A DNA stretch of 13,695 nt from Blautia sp. (GTDB lineage: Bacteria > Bacillota > Clostridia > Lachnospirales > Lachnospiraceae), in contig JAFOJB010000405.1 in assembly GCA_017420455.1 (NCBI GenBank), forward strand, positions 1 through 13,695, written 5' to 3'. Of the stretch, positions 7,106-13,655 are shown one piece after another (position 1 is the first letter of the stretch; every line of letters starts with the position of its first letter). The notes below the pieces were generated by a model. It saw only the letters and a program-made list of their open reading frames with translations, was not told where the DNA came from and did not search any database. The position numbers and the translations under genes were made by a program.

Positions 7106-8215
7106 ATGAGTGAATATAAGATTCTGACCATCAATCCCGGCTCAACGTCCACGAAGATCGCCATTTTTGAAGGAACCAGGGAGATCCTGGGGAAAAATGT
7201 TTCTCACGATGCCTCCGAACTTGCGAAATATAAAGAGGTCATCGACCAGCTTCCTTACAGAAAGCAGATGATCGAGGAGTGCATCAAGGAAAGCGGCGTA
7301 GATTTTAAGGAACTGTCCGCAGTTGTAGGACGCGGCGGCGGCCTTTGCGCTGTGGAAGGCGGGGTGTACAAGATGGGTGAGATCCTGCTGGACCACGCGC
7401 ACCGTGGTGCCAACGGCATCCAGCATCCGGCAATGCTGGGACCGGGGCTTGCGAAGGAATTCGCAGATCTGGCCGGCTGCCCCGCCTTTGTCGTAAACCC
7501 GCCTGATACCGATGAGCTGCAGCCCGTCGCCCGTATGACCGGAATCAAAGGCGTGTACCGGAATGTGCATCTGCATGCCCTGAACCTGAAGGAGACAGCC
7601 ATCCAGCACTCCAAAAAGAATGGGAAGAAATACGAGGAATGCAACTATGTCGTCTGCCATATCGGCGGCGGAATTTCCATTTCTGCCCATGAAAAGGGCC
7701 GGATGATCGATGGAAATGACATTGTAGGAGGCGAAGGTCCCATGGCTCCCACACGCTGTGGTGCTGTTCCCGCTCTGGAAATGATAAATTACTGCTTTTC
7801 CGGCGTGACGCAGAAGGAGGCGATAGCTCTCTGCCAGAAGACCGGCGGCTTTGTAAGCCATCTCGGCACCTCCGATGCCATCGAAGTCAGCAATCGGGCC
7901 GCAGCCGGGGAGAAGGTGCCGAAGCTGGTCTGGGAGACCATGATCTACCAGATCATCAAGGAGATCGGCGCCATGGCAGCTGCCCTTCACGGAAAGGTAG
8001 ACGGAATCCTTCTTGGCGGCGGCATGGTCCACAACAAGGAACTGGTTCAGAAGATCACGGAGGCCTGCTCTTTCATCGCTCCTGTGACAGCCTATCCGGG
8101 AGAATTCGAGATGGAGGCCATGGCGGCCGGAGCGACCCGTGTTTTGAATGGTGAAGAGACGGCGAAAGAATATACAGGAAAGCCCCTCTGGGACAAGGCG
8201 GATTTTGAGGAATGA
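7106..8215 (+). CDS. buk: Butyrate kinase
   Basis: The start is the ATG at 7106 behind AGGAAAGG (7091-7098); an earlier in-frame start at 7067 would add 13 residues without a good site. The 369-residue protein is a little longer than typical Buk (about 355). ASKHA-fold motifs are plain: INPGSTSTKIAIF (9-21, phosphate 1), HIGGGISISAHEKGRMIDG (185-203, with the arginine and aspartate), EGPMAPTRCGAVP (210-222), SHLGTSDAIEV (251-261) and ILLGGGMVHN (301-310, adenosine). The reaction is acyl phosphate + ADP to carboxylate + ATP, run with the phosphate acyltransferase encoded before it. Buk enzymes often accept butyrate, isobutyrate, valerate and related acids, so the true substrate here is open. 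Classic butyrate-synthesis genes are not in the window, so the acyl group probably comes from the local thiolase/ACP system. Confidence 0.95.
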   Translation: MSEYKILTINPGSTSTKIAIFEGTREILGKNVSHDASELAKYKEVIDQLPYRKQMIEECIKESGVDFKELSAVVGRGGGLCAVEGGVYKMGEILLDHAHRGANGIQHPAMLGPGLAKEFADLAGCPAFVVNPPDTDELQPVARMTGIKGVYRNVHLHALNLKETAIQHSKKNGKKYEECNYVVCHIGGGISISAHEKGRMIDGNDIVGGEGPMAPTRCGAVPALEMINYCFSGVTQKEAIALCQKTGGFVSHLGTSDAIEVSNRAAAGEKVPKLVWETMIYQIIKEIGAMAAALHGKVDGILLGGGMVHNKELVQKITEACSFIAPVTAYPGEFEMEAMAAGATRVLNGEETAKEYTGKPLWDKADFEE

Positions 8216-8304
8216 TTTCCGGAAAGAAAAGGATATTTGTTTCAGCGGCAGATTTTTGTTTCCTCAATTCATAAAACATGATATGATAAAGGCAGGATTG
8301 TAAA

Positions 8305-8337
8305 GCGAGGAACGATCCGGAATCGCAGATACCTCGC
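8305..8337 (+). other. Structured leader hairpin before the isomerase gene
   Basis: GCGAGG (8305-8310) pairs with CCTCGC (8332-8337), and inside it CGAT (8313-8316) pairs with ATCG (8322-8325). The ribosome binding site AAAAGGAG follows directly (about 8340-8347). A TATGAT at 8282-8287 could be a -10 box, but no convincing -35 box is seen. This may be the 5' leader of a separate transcript for the isomerase and ROK kinase. Confidence 0.35.
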
Positions 8338-8354
8338 AGAAAAGGAGTCGACCA

Positions 8355-9269
8355 ATGAAATTCGGTCTTTTAACCGCCATATGTGAAGGGATGACCTTCG
8401 AAGAAGTGGTAGATTTTGCGGCAGAAAACGGTCTGGAGTGCCTGGAGGTTGCCTGCTGGCCTGCGGCCGGGGCAAAGAGACGCTACGCAGGCGTAAGCCA
8501 TATTGATGCGGCGAATCTTACCGAAGAAAAGGCAAAGGAGATCAATGACCTCTGCAAGGCGAAAGGCGTCGAGATTTCGTCCCTTGCCTACTACCCCAAT
8601 ACGCTGGATCCGGATCTGGAAAAGAGGGCCGGATATGTGGCCCATATCATGAAGCTGATCGATGCTTCCGCCATGCTCGGCGTAAACATGGTCACGACCT
8701 TCATCGGCCGTGTCAGCACCAGAACCTTTACAGAGAACCTCGAGATCGCGAAAGAGGTATGGACGCCGATCCTGCGGCACGCAGAGGAAAAGGGAGTGCG
8801 GATCGCCATCGAAAACTGCCCCATGTGGTTCACAGACGACGAGTGGCCCGGCGGACAGAATATCATGACGACTCCCGCAAACTGGAGAAAGGTATTTGAG
8901 GTTCTTGACAGCCCCAATCTGGGGATCAACTACGATCCCTCGCATTTTGTCTGGCAGCAGATCGACTATATCAGGCCGATTTACGAGTTCAGGGACAAAA
9001 TATTCCATGTCCCTTACAAGGATATCAAGGTCTACAGGGACAGACTGGCAGATGTGGGCGTGATGGCGAATCCGCTCCAGTATATGACCCCGAAGATCCC
9101 GGGCCTTGGCGATGTGGACTGGGGCAGGTATGTATCCGCCCTTACAGACATCGGCTATAAAGGCTGCAGTGTCATAGAGGTAGAGGATAAGGCTTTCGAG
9201 GACTCGTTGGAGAGCGCGAAGAAGGCAATCCTGCAGAGCGCAAGATATCTCCGCAATTTCGTCAGCTGA
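8355..9269 (+). CDS. TIM-barrel sugar (phosphate) isomerase/epimerase family protein
   Basis: This 304-residue protein starts at an ATG behind AAAAGGAG. It fits the xylose-isomerase-like TIM barrel (AP endonuclease family 2). Expected divalent-metal ligands can be placed: Glu153 in IAIENCPM, Asp194 and His197 in NYDPSHF, His218 in IFHVPYKD, and Glu275/Glu277 in VIEVED. GLGDVDWGRYVSAL (250-263) is a family hallmark before the last strands. Members include inosose dehydratase (IolE), hydroxypyruvate isomerase, 3-keto-sugar epimerases such as YcjR, and the catalytic subunit of C-glycoside-deglycosylating enzymes; sequence alone does not decide among them. With the Gfo/Idh dehydrogenase in the same cluster, a keto-sugar or keto-cyclitol substrate is likely. 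The gene for a small beta subunit, as in C-deglycosylases, is not present in the window. Confidence 0.88.
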   Translation: MKFGLLTAICEGMTFEEVVDFAAENGLECLEVACWPAAGAKRRYAGVSHIDAANLTEEKAKEINDLCKAKGVEISSLAYYPNTLDPDLEKRAGYVAHIMKLIDASAMLGVNMVTTFIGRVSTRTFTENLEIAKEVWTPILRHAEEKGVRIAIENCPMWFTDDEWPGGQNIMTTPANWRKVFEVLDSPNLGINYDPSHFVWQQIDYIRPIYEFRDKIFHVPYKDIKVYRDRLADVGVMANPLQYMTPKIPGLGDVDWGRYVSALTDIGYKGCSVIEVEDKAFEDSLESAKKAILQSARYLRNFVS

Positions 9270-9347
9270 GCAGGACAGCACGTTGCAGTAAATGGTATGC
9301 CTGCACGGCATTTATGCGGGTGCAAGAGAAGAAAGGTCGAAAACTAT

Positions 9348-10283
9348 ATGAAACCATATGCATTTGGAGTGGATATCGGCGGGACCACCGTAAAGATCGG
9401 GCTCTTTAAGACCGATGGAACACTTCTGGAAAAATGGGAGATCCCCACACGTACCGAGGACGGCGGCAGCGGGATCCTTCCGGACATCAAGGACGCGGTA
9501 CTTGGGAAGATCGAGGAAAAGAAACTGGACATCAAGGATTTTGAAGGCATCGGAATGGGGGTTCCGGGACCGGTTTCTCCGGATGGTACAGTACTGAAGT
9601 GCGTCAACCTGGGCTGGGGCGTTTTCAATGTGGAGGATCAGCTCTCCGAACTGACCGGCCTCAAGGTGAAAGCCGGAAATGACGCCAATGTGGCGGCTCT
9701 CGGCGAAATGTGGCAGGGCGGCGGCAAGGGCTTCAAGAACATGGTCATGGTCACGCTGGGAACGGGCGTCGGCGGAGGAATCATTCTGGACGAGCGTATT
9801 CTTGCCGGCGTGAACGGCGCTGCCGGCGAGATCGGCCATATGACCATGAGAGACGATGAGACGGATAAATGCGGCTGCGGCAAAAAGGGCTGTCTGGAAC
9901 AGTACGCGTCGGCCACCGGTATTGTCCGGGTCACGAAAAAATATCTCAAGGCACATCCCGAGGAGGAGACCTGCCTGAAGGAGAGCGGCCTGACATCGAA
10001 GGATATTTTTGACGCCGCGAAGGCGGGGGACAAGGTAGCGCTGCTTATGGTGGAGGAGCTGGGAGATATGCTTGGGAAAGCGACGGCTTCCGTCGCCTGC
10101 GTGGTCAACCCGGAAGCCTTCGTCATCGGAGGCGGCGTTGCCAGGGCAGGCCAGATCCTTCTGGATTCCGTGGCAGAGCATTTCCCGAAATACTGTTTCC
10201 ACGCCTGCAAAAACACGACCTTCCGTCTTGCCCAGCTGGGCAACGACGCAGGAATCTTCGGCGGCGTGCGTCTGGTGCTGTGA
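9348..10283 (+). CDS. glcK: ROK family sugar kinase, glucokinase-like
   Basis: The start chosen is the ATG at 9348 (MKPYAFGVDIGGTT), giving 311 residues, the family length; AGAAAGG lies about 12 bases before it. An ATG at 9297 would add 17 residues rich in Cys and Arg and is unlikely. The N-terminus has DIGGTTVKIGLF for ATP phosphate. GNDANVAALGE (111-120) holds the catalytic Asp112. GTGVGGGI (138-145) is a further phosphate motif. EIGHMTM (His164) and CGCGKKGCLEQYAS (Cys175, Cys177, Cys182) form the structural zinc site. The pattern matches Firmicute ROK glucokinases, so phosphorylation of glucose or a related hexose at O6 is likely. No DNA-binding helix-turn-helix precedes the kinase fold, so it is not a ROK repressor. 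In this cluster it could trap a hexose released by the dehydrogenase/isomerase pair. The symbol is at family level. Confidence 0.9.
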   Translation: MKPYAFGVDIGGTTVKIGLFKTDGTLLEKWEIPTRTEDGGSGILPDIKDAVLGKIEEKKLDIKDFEGIGMGVPGPVSPDGTVLKCVNLGWGVFNVEDQLSELTGLKVKAGNDANVAALGEMWQGGGKGFKNMVMVTLGTGVGGGIILDERILAGVNGAAGEIGHMTMRDDETDKCGCGKKGCLEQYASATGIVRVTKKYLKAHPEEETCLKESGLTSKDIFDAAKAGDKVALLMVEELGDMLGKATASVACVVNPEAFVIGGGVARAGQILLDSVAEHFPKYCFHACKNTTFRLAQLGNDAGIFGGVRLVL

Positions 10284-10316
10284 TCCTCTAAGAAGCAGAC
10301 ATATTGAGAAAAATCG

Positions 10317-10350
10317 AAAGGCCTCCGGATATTTTGTGCGGGGGCCTTTT
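10317..10350 (+). terminator. Intrinsic terminator after the ROK kinase
   Basis: AAAGGCCTCCG (10317-10327) pairs with CGGGGGCCTTT (10339-10349), 11 bp with one G-T pair, and runs into TTTT. It lies 34 bp after the kinase stop and marks the end of the catabolic cluster. Confidence 0.85.
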
Positions 10351-10356
10351 CTGCCA

Positions 10357-10414
10357 GTGTGAATAGCGGAGGGAGAAAAAGGAACCGTCCCCTATTCTCC
10401 GTCCCCTATTCTCA
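10357..10414. repeat. Degenerate REP-like palindrome with a tandem 14-bp unit
   Basis: GGAACCGTCCCCTATTCTC begins at 10381, and CCGTCCCCTATTCT is repeated at 10385-10398 and 10399-10412. GTGAATAG at 10357-10364 is a partial inverse of the CTATTCTCAC end, so this looks like a decayed palindrome of the GGGGACGGTTCC type common in clostridial genomes. The same GGAACCGTCCCC core recurs at 11609-11620, beyond the MoeA-like gene. Confidence 0.6.
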
Positions 10415-10467
10415 CACCGGGAACTGCAACAAACCGGGCTTCTTCCTGACCGGATCTGCGGGAATTC

Positions 10468-10496
10468 TTGCGCCAGGGGGAAAAATGTGGTATATA
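10468..10496 (+). promoter_or_regulatory. Candidate sigma-70 type promoter for the MoeA-like gene
   Basis: TTGCGC (10468-10473) and TATATA (10491-10496) are separated by 17 bases, a good match to the vegetative consensus. Transcription would start near 10503, about 50 bases before the start codon. Confidence 0.55.
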
Positions 10497-10539
10497 TGAG
10501 GAAACAGATTTTCAGGAGCTGCGGAGTTTCTGAGGAACA

Positions 10540-10548
10540 GAGGTGAGG
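10540..10548 (+). promoter_or_regulatory. Ribosome binding site that fixes a TTG start
   Basis: GAGGTGAGG lies 4 bases before the TTG at 10553. An in-frame TGA at 10544-10546 rules out any start further upstream, and the next in-frame ATG comes after conserved sequence, so TTG is the best start. Confidence 0.75.
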
Positions 10549-10552
10549 AAGA

Positions 10553-11572
10553 TTGAAAGAGATCAGGACTGTGGATGCGGCGGGTCATGTGCTTTGCCAT
10601 GATATGACGCAGATCATACCGGGGGAGTTTAAAGGCGCGCGTTTCCGGAAGGGGCATATTGTACAGGAGGAGGATATCCCTGTGCTTCTGTCCATGGGGA
10701 AGGAAACACTGTTTGTCTGGGAGAGGACGCCGGGTATGCTTCATGAGGATGAGGCGGCAGAGAGGCTCCGGGCCTTAAGCCAGGGACAGAATATGCACGC
10801 CACAGAACCGAAGGAAGGGAAAATTGAACTGATCGCGGACTGTGACGGGCTGTTTACAGTGGATGTGGAAAGGCTTTATCAGGTCAATTCCATAGAGGAG
10901 CTGATGATCGCCACACGGCATACCGCTGTTCCTGTGAAAAAGGGAGATAAGCTGGCAGGAATGCGGGTGATCCCTCTTGTCATCGGGGAGGAAAAGCTCA
11001 GGGAGGCAGAGGCGGCATGCGGCTCTGAACCGCTTATGCAGGTACTGCCTTACCGCTGCCGCAGGGCGGGGCTTGTGACTACCGGCGGCGAGGTGGCAAA
11101 GGGGCTGATCACAGATAAATTCACTCCTGTCATCATTGAGAAGCTGAAGGAATATGGGATTGAGGTCACCTGCCGCTGCACTCCCGGGGACGACAGGGGG
11201 GAGATCGCAGCCGCGGTGAAGGCTTACCATGAGGCAGGGGTGGACATGATCCTCTGCACCGGTGGAATGAGCGTGGACCCGGACGACCGTACGCCTGGCG
11301 CTATACGGGATACCGGGGTGCGGATCGTGACTTACGGAGCGCCGGTACTGCCGGGTGCCATGTTCCTGCTGGGCTATTTTGAAGACGGCGTTCCCGTGAT
11401 GGGACTGCCGGGCTGCGTCATGTACGCGAAAAGAACCATATTTGATCTGGTACTGCCCCGCATTGCCGCAGGTCTCCCCATCACCCGCCCGGAGCTGATG
11501 AAAATGGGACACGGAGGATTGTGCCTCGGATGTGAAAGCTGCACATTTCCGAACTGCGGATTTGGCAGATAA
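10553..11572 (+). CDS. MoeA-like molybdopterin-binding protein with cysteine-rich C-terminus
   Basis: This 339-residue protein uses a TTG start supported by a strong site. Residues about 172-305 form the MoCF (MoeA/MogA-type) fold: AGLVTTGGEV at 172-181, TPGDDRGEIAAAV, and the cofactor-binding ILCTGGMSVDPDD at 233-245, followed by YGAPVLPGAMF and VMGLPGCVMY. The N-terminal half lacks the full MoeA domain order, so it is probably not the standard MoeA. The last residues, CLGCESCTFPNCGFGR, are a compact four-cysteine group that could bind a metal or Fe-S cluster. Relatives occur in clostridia near molybdenum hydroxylase genes. Probable role: molybdenum cofactor handling or insertion. The gene converges on moaC, another cofactor gene. 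The exact reaction cannot be told from sequence. Confidence 0.85.
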   Translation: MKEIRTVDAAGHVLCHDMTQIIPGEFKGARFRKGHIVQEEDIPVLLSMGKETLFVWERTPGMLHEDEAAERLRALSQGQNMHATEPKEGKIELIADCDGLFTVDVERLYQVNSIEELMIATRHTAVPVKKGDKLAGMRVIPLVIGEEKLREAEAACGSEPLMQVLPYRCRRAGLVTTGGEVAKGLITDKFTPVIIEKLKEYGIEVTCRCTPGDDRGEIAAAVKAYHEAGVDMILCTGGMSVDPDDRTPGAIRDTGVRIVTYGAPVLPGAMFLLGYFEDGVPVMGLPGCVMYAKRTIFDLVLPRIAAGLPITRPELMKMGHGGLCLGCESCTFPNCGFGR

Positions 11573-11583
11573 AACACTACAGG

Positions 11584-11628
11584 AAAAAAGAGAAAACGGG
11601 GACGGTGAGGAACCGTCCCCGTTTTCTC
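11584..11628 (-). terminator. Perfect 17-bp stem terminator between the MoeA-like gene and moaC
   Basis: GAGAAAACGGGGACGGT (11590-11606) pairs perfectly with ACCGTCCCCGTTTTCTC (11612-11628) around a 5-base loop. Read on the - strand it overlaps the moaC stop by 2 bases and is followed by six T (11589-11584), a classical intrinsic terminator. It may also slow transcription from the MoeA-like gene. Its core matches the REP-like sequence at 10381. Confidence 0.85.
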
Positions 11629-12124
11629 AGAAGGAAACATCTGGAGGGAGTTCCGGGTTATAGAAATCCCCGCTTTTGCCGCCGTGCTTTTCCCGGAGAT
11701 GGATTTCCCTGATGACCATGTGTCTGTCGATGGCCTTGCACATATCGTAGATGGTAAGGAGGGCAGTGGAAACGCCGGTCAGGGCTTCCATCTCCACGCC
11801 GGTCTTCCCTTCGGTCTTCACGGTGCAGACTGCCCGGATCCGGCAGGCTTCCGGGAGCAGCTCGAAGGTCAGAGAGGCATGGGTAAGGTTCAGAAGATGA
11901 CACATGGGGATCAGGTCCTGGGTGCGCTTGCAGCCCATGATGCCTGCCACCTGAGCGACTGTCAGCACATCCCCCTTTTTTACGGTTTTATCCCTGATCG
12001 CCTCGAAAACCTCCCGGTTTACCTCCAGGATGCCCTCGGCCACTGCAGTCCGGGAGGTGATTTCTTTTTCAGACACATCAACCATGCGTGCGTTCCCCTG
12101 CTGGTCAAAATGCGTAAGCTCCAT
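11627..12124 (-). CDS. moaC: Cyclic pyranopterin monophosphate synthase
   Basis: This 165-residue protein is of normal MoaC length. Its ATG is at 12124-12122 with AAAGGGG upstream on the - strand. Conserved blocks in order: KKGDVLTVAQVAGIMGCKRT (49-68), DLIPMCHLLNLT (70-81) with Cys75-His76, KTGVEMEALTGVSTALLTIY (107-126), DMCKAID (127-133) with a lysine matching the active-site lysine, and HGGKSGDF (147-154). MoaC acts with MoaA in the first step of molybdenum cofactor synthesis, rearranging 3',8-cyclo-GTP to cyclic pyranopterin monophosphate in the cytoplasm. Its neighbours are the convergent MoeA-like gene and pepT upstream on the same strand. No terminator is evident between pepT and moaC, so they may share a transcript. 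Just upstream, CTTTCT and AGAAAG (12135-12150) could form a small hairpin near the ribosome binding site. Confidence 0.96.
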   Translation of the reverse strand: MELTHFDQQGNARMVDVSEKEITSRTAVAEGILEVNREVFEAIRDKTVKKGDVLTVAQVAGIMGCKRTQDLIPMCHLLNLTHASLTFELLPEACRIRAVCTVKTEGKTGVEMEALTGVSTALLTIYDMCKAIDRHMVIREIHLREKHGGKSGDFYNPELPPDVSF

Positions 12125-12210
12125 ATAGACTGGCCCCTTTCTCTGGAGAAAGACTTCTTCAGGTCTTGGCGTTCTGCGGTTCCTGTTCAGATTCCATGCC
12201 TGTCCTTCAT

Positions 12211-12408
12211 AGTTCGCTGCATTGCCGGATCAGGCCAGGGATGCCCCATGATGCCTTCTCCGGAACCTCTCTTCACAGTTCGCTGTATTGCCGGATCAGG
12301 CCAGGGATGCCCCGTGATGCCTTCTCCGGATTCTCTCTTTATAGTTCACTGTATTTCCGGACAAGACCAAGGATGATCCGGGATGCCTTCTCCAGACCCT
12401 CTGCGGTA
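12211..12408 (-). repeat. Three tandem 66-bp copies of the pepT 3' end, each with its own stop
   Basis: Units lie at 12211-12276, 12277-12342 and 12343-12408 with an exact 66-bp (22-codon) period. The third is the authentic end of pepT (TAA at 12341-12339). Read on in frame past that stop, the second unit encodes PEKASRGIPGLIRQYSEL then TGA, and the first PEKASWGIPGLIRQCSEL then TGA; the real tail is LEKASRIILGLVRKYSEL. By hand count units 1 and 2 differ at about 6 of 66 bases, units 2 and 3 at about 18. These fill most of the 214-bp pepT-moaC gap; 12125-12210 shows only two small hairpins and no gene. Confidence 0.92.
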
Positions 12409-13559
12409 ATGTGCTCGTAAGGGCCGTGATAGGCGTAACCACCGGTACCGAGATTGGGACAGGGAAGACCGCGATAGGAGAGTCTGGCGCCATCTGTGCC
12501 GCCCCGCACCGGCAGGACGGCAGGTTCCAAATCCAGGGAACGGATCACGGCCTTTGCGTTTTCGATCAGATGCATACAGGGCTCGATCTTTTCCTTCATG
12601 TTGCGGTATTGTTCCCGGATGGTGAGGGTCACGCAGCCTTCGCCCCACCGCTCGTTCATGATTTTTTCTATGTGGCGGAGCATTTCCAGGCGGGCTTCAA
12701 AATGGGGGAAGCTGTGATCCCGGATAATATAGGAAAGCCTGGCCTTCTCCACGGTTCCGGAAAGCTCTGTCAGGTGGAAGAAGCCTTCATAGCCCTCCGT
12801 ATCCCTGGGCGTTTCCGCCTCCGGGAGCATGGCGTTTATCCGGCAGGCCAGAAGAGCGGCATTGATCATCTTATCCTTCGAATCTCCCGGGTGGATATTG
12901 AAGCCCCGGATCTCGAAAACAGCGGCAGCGGCATTGAAGTTCTCATATTCGATCTCGTTTTCCGCCCCTCCATCCACAGTATAGGCGTATTTCGCCCCAA
13001 ACAGAGGAAGATCGAGGTCCTCGGCGCCGCCTCCGATTTCTTCATCCGGAGTGAAGCCGATGCAGATTCTGCCATGGGGGATATCCCCTGCCATGATTTC
13101 CTGTACTGCCGTCATGATAGCCGCTATCCCTGCTTTATCATCCGCGCCGAGCAGGGTGGTGCCGTCGGTGGTGATCAGAGTACGGCCCTTCAGTGACTTA
13201 AGGTGCGGGAACTGCCTTACAGAAAGCGTAAGGCCGCTTTCCCCGAGAGGCACGTCCTCTCCGTCATAGTTCTCGTGGACCAGGGGATGGACGTTTTCAC
13301 CGCAAAAATCCGGAGCAGTGTCCAGGTGGGCCAGAAAGCCCAGAGCAGGCGCTTTTTCGCAGCCCGCGGATGCCGGAACCGATCCATAGACATAGCATTT
13401 TTCATCTACGCGGGCATCCGCAATGCCCAGCTCCTTCATCTCCTTCACAAGGAGCCTGGCCAGGTCGAACTGGCGGGAAGTGGACGGGACTGTCCCCGTT
13501 TCTTCATCGCTGGTGGTATAGATCTTTACGTAATTTAACAGACGTTCATATGCTTTCAT
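12339..13559 (-). CDS. pepT: Peptidase T (tripeptide aminopeptidase), M20 family
   Basis: This 406-residue protein is of normal PepT length, with its ATG at 13559-13557 behind GGGAGAAGG on the - strand. The frame is open upstream to 13661, but those 34 residues have no ribosome binding site and include the likely promoter. Metal and catalytic residues of M20B peptidases are placed as follows: His78 and Asp80 in AHLDTAPD, Asp140 in LGADDKAGIA, Glu173-Glu174 in TPDEEIGG, Asp196 in TVDGG, and His378 in YHGPYEH. The inserted dimer domain carries GFNIHPGDSKDKMINAA (219-235). The enzyme is a cytoplasmic two-metal exopeptidase that removes the N-terminal residue of tripeptides. The 3' end has been copied twice in tandem behind the stop. 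Codon use matches the rest of the window. Confidence 0.96.
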   Translation of the reverse strand: MKAYERLLNYVKIYTTSDEETGTVPSTSRQFDLARLLVKEMKELGIADARVDEKCYVYGSVPASAGCEKAPALGFLAHLDTAPDFCGENVHPLVHENYDGEDVPLGESGLTLSVRQFPHLKSLKGRTLITTDGTTLLGADDKAGIAAIMTAVQEIMAGDIPHGRICIGFTPDEEIGGGAEDLDLPLFGAKYAYTVDGGAENEIEYENFNAAAAVFEIRGFNIHPGDSKDKMINAALLACRINAMLPEAETPRDTEGYEGFFHLTELSGTVEKARLSYIIRDHSFPHFEARLEMLRHIEKIMNERWGEGCVTLTIREQYRNMKEKIEPCMHLIENAKAVIRSLDLEPAVLPVRGGTDGARLSYRGLPCPNLGTGGYAYHGPYEHITAEGLEKASRIILGLVRKYSEL

Positions 13560-13626
13560 TTTCCTTCTCCCGGTATTGTGATTTAAAGAATACTTTGTCT
13601 TTTGCTGAAGCTTCCGGACAGCATAT

Positions 13627-13655
13627 ACGATATCATAAAAAAACATGGATTGCAA
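13627..13655 (-). promoter_or_regulatory. Candidate pepT promoter
   Basis: On the - strand TTGCAA (13655-13650) and TATCGT (13632-13627) are separated by 17 bases, about 70 bases before the pepT start. An inverted repeat, GGATTGCA/TGCAGTCC (13647-13654 and 13661-13668), overlaps the -35 box and could be an operator or, with the T-run after it on the - strand, the terminator of an upstream gene. Both boxes are imperfect. Confidence 0.4.

Noticed and set aside
3816..8215. Classic butyrate synthesis operon
   Set aside because: There is no crotonase, 3-hydroxybutyryl-CoA dehydrogenase, butyryl-CoA dehydrogenase or Etf gene, and the thiolase is of SCP2 type with a DUF35 partner.
8355..9269. C-glycoside deglycosylase (Dgp-type) locus
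   Set aside because: A Gfo/Idh dehydrogenase and a TIM-barrel protein fit, but no gene for the small beta subunit is present and the two genes are 4.6 kb apart. Kept only as one possibility.
2639..9269. myo-Inositol (iol) operon
   Set aside because: IolG- and IolE-like families are present, but there is no IolD, IolB or IolC homologue in the window.
11684..12376. 230-residue open frame on the + strand opposite moaC and the repeats
   Set aside because: It is antisense to a clear moaC; its apparent internal repeats are only the pepT-tail duplication read on the wrong strand.
12211..12408. CRISPR-like array
   Set aside because: The units are contiguous, with no variable spacers, and encode the pepT tail in frame.
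13485..13508. Third REP-like GGGACTGTCCCCGTTTC element
   Set aside because: It lies within pepT and encodes a normal, conserved ETGTVPST stretch; the resemblance to the palindromes is chance.
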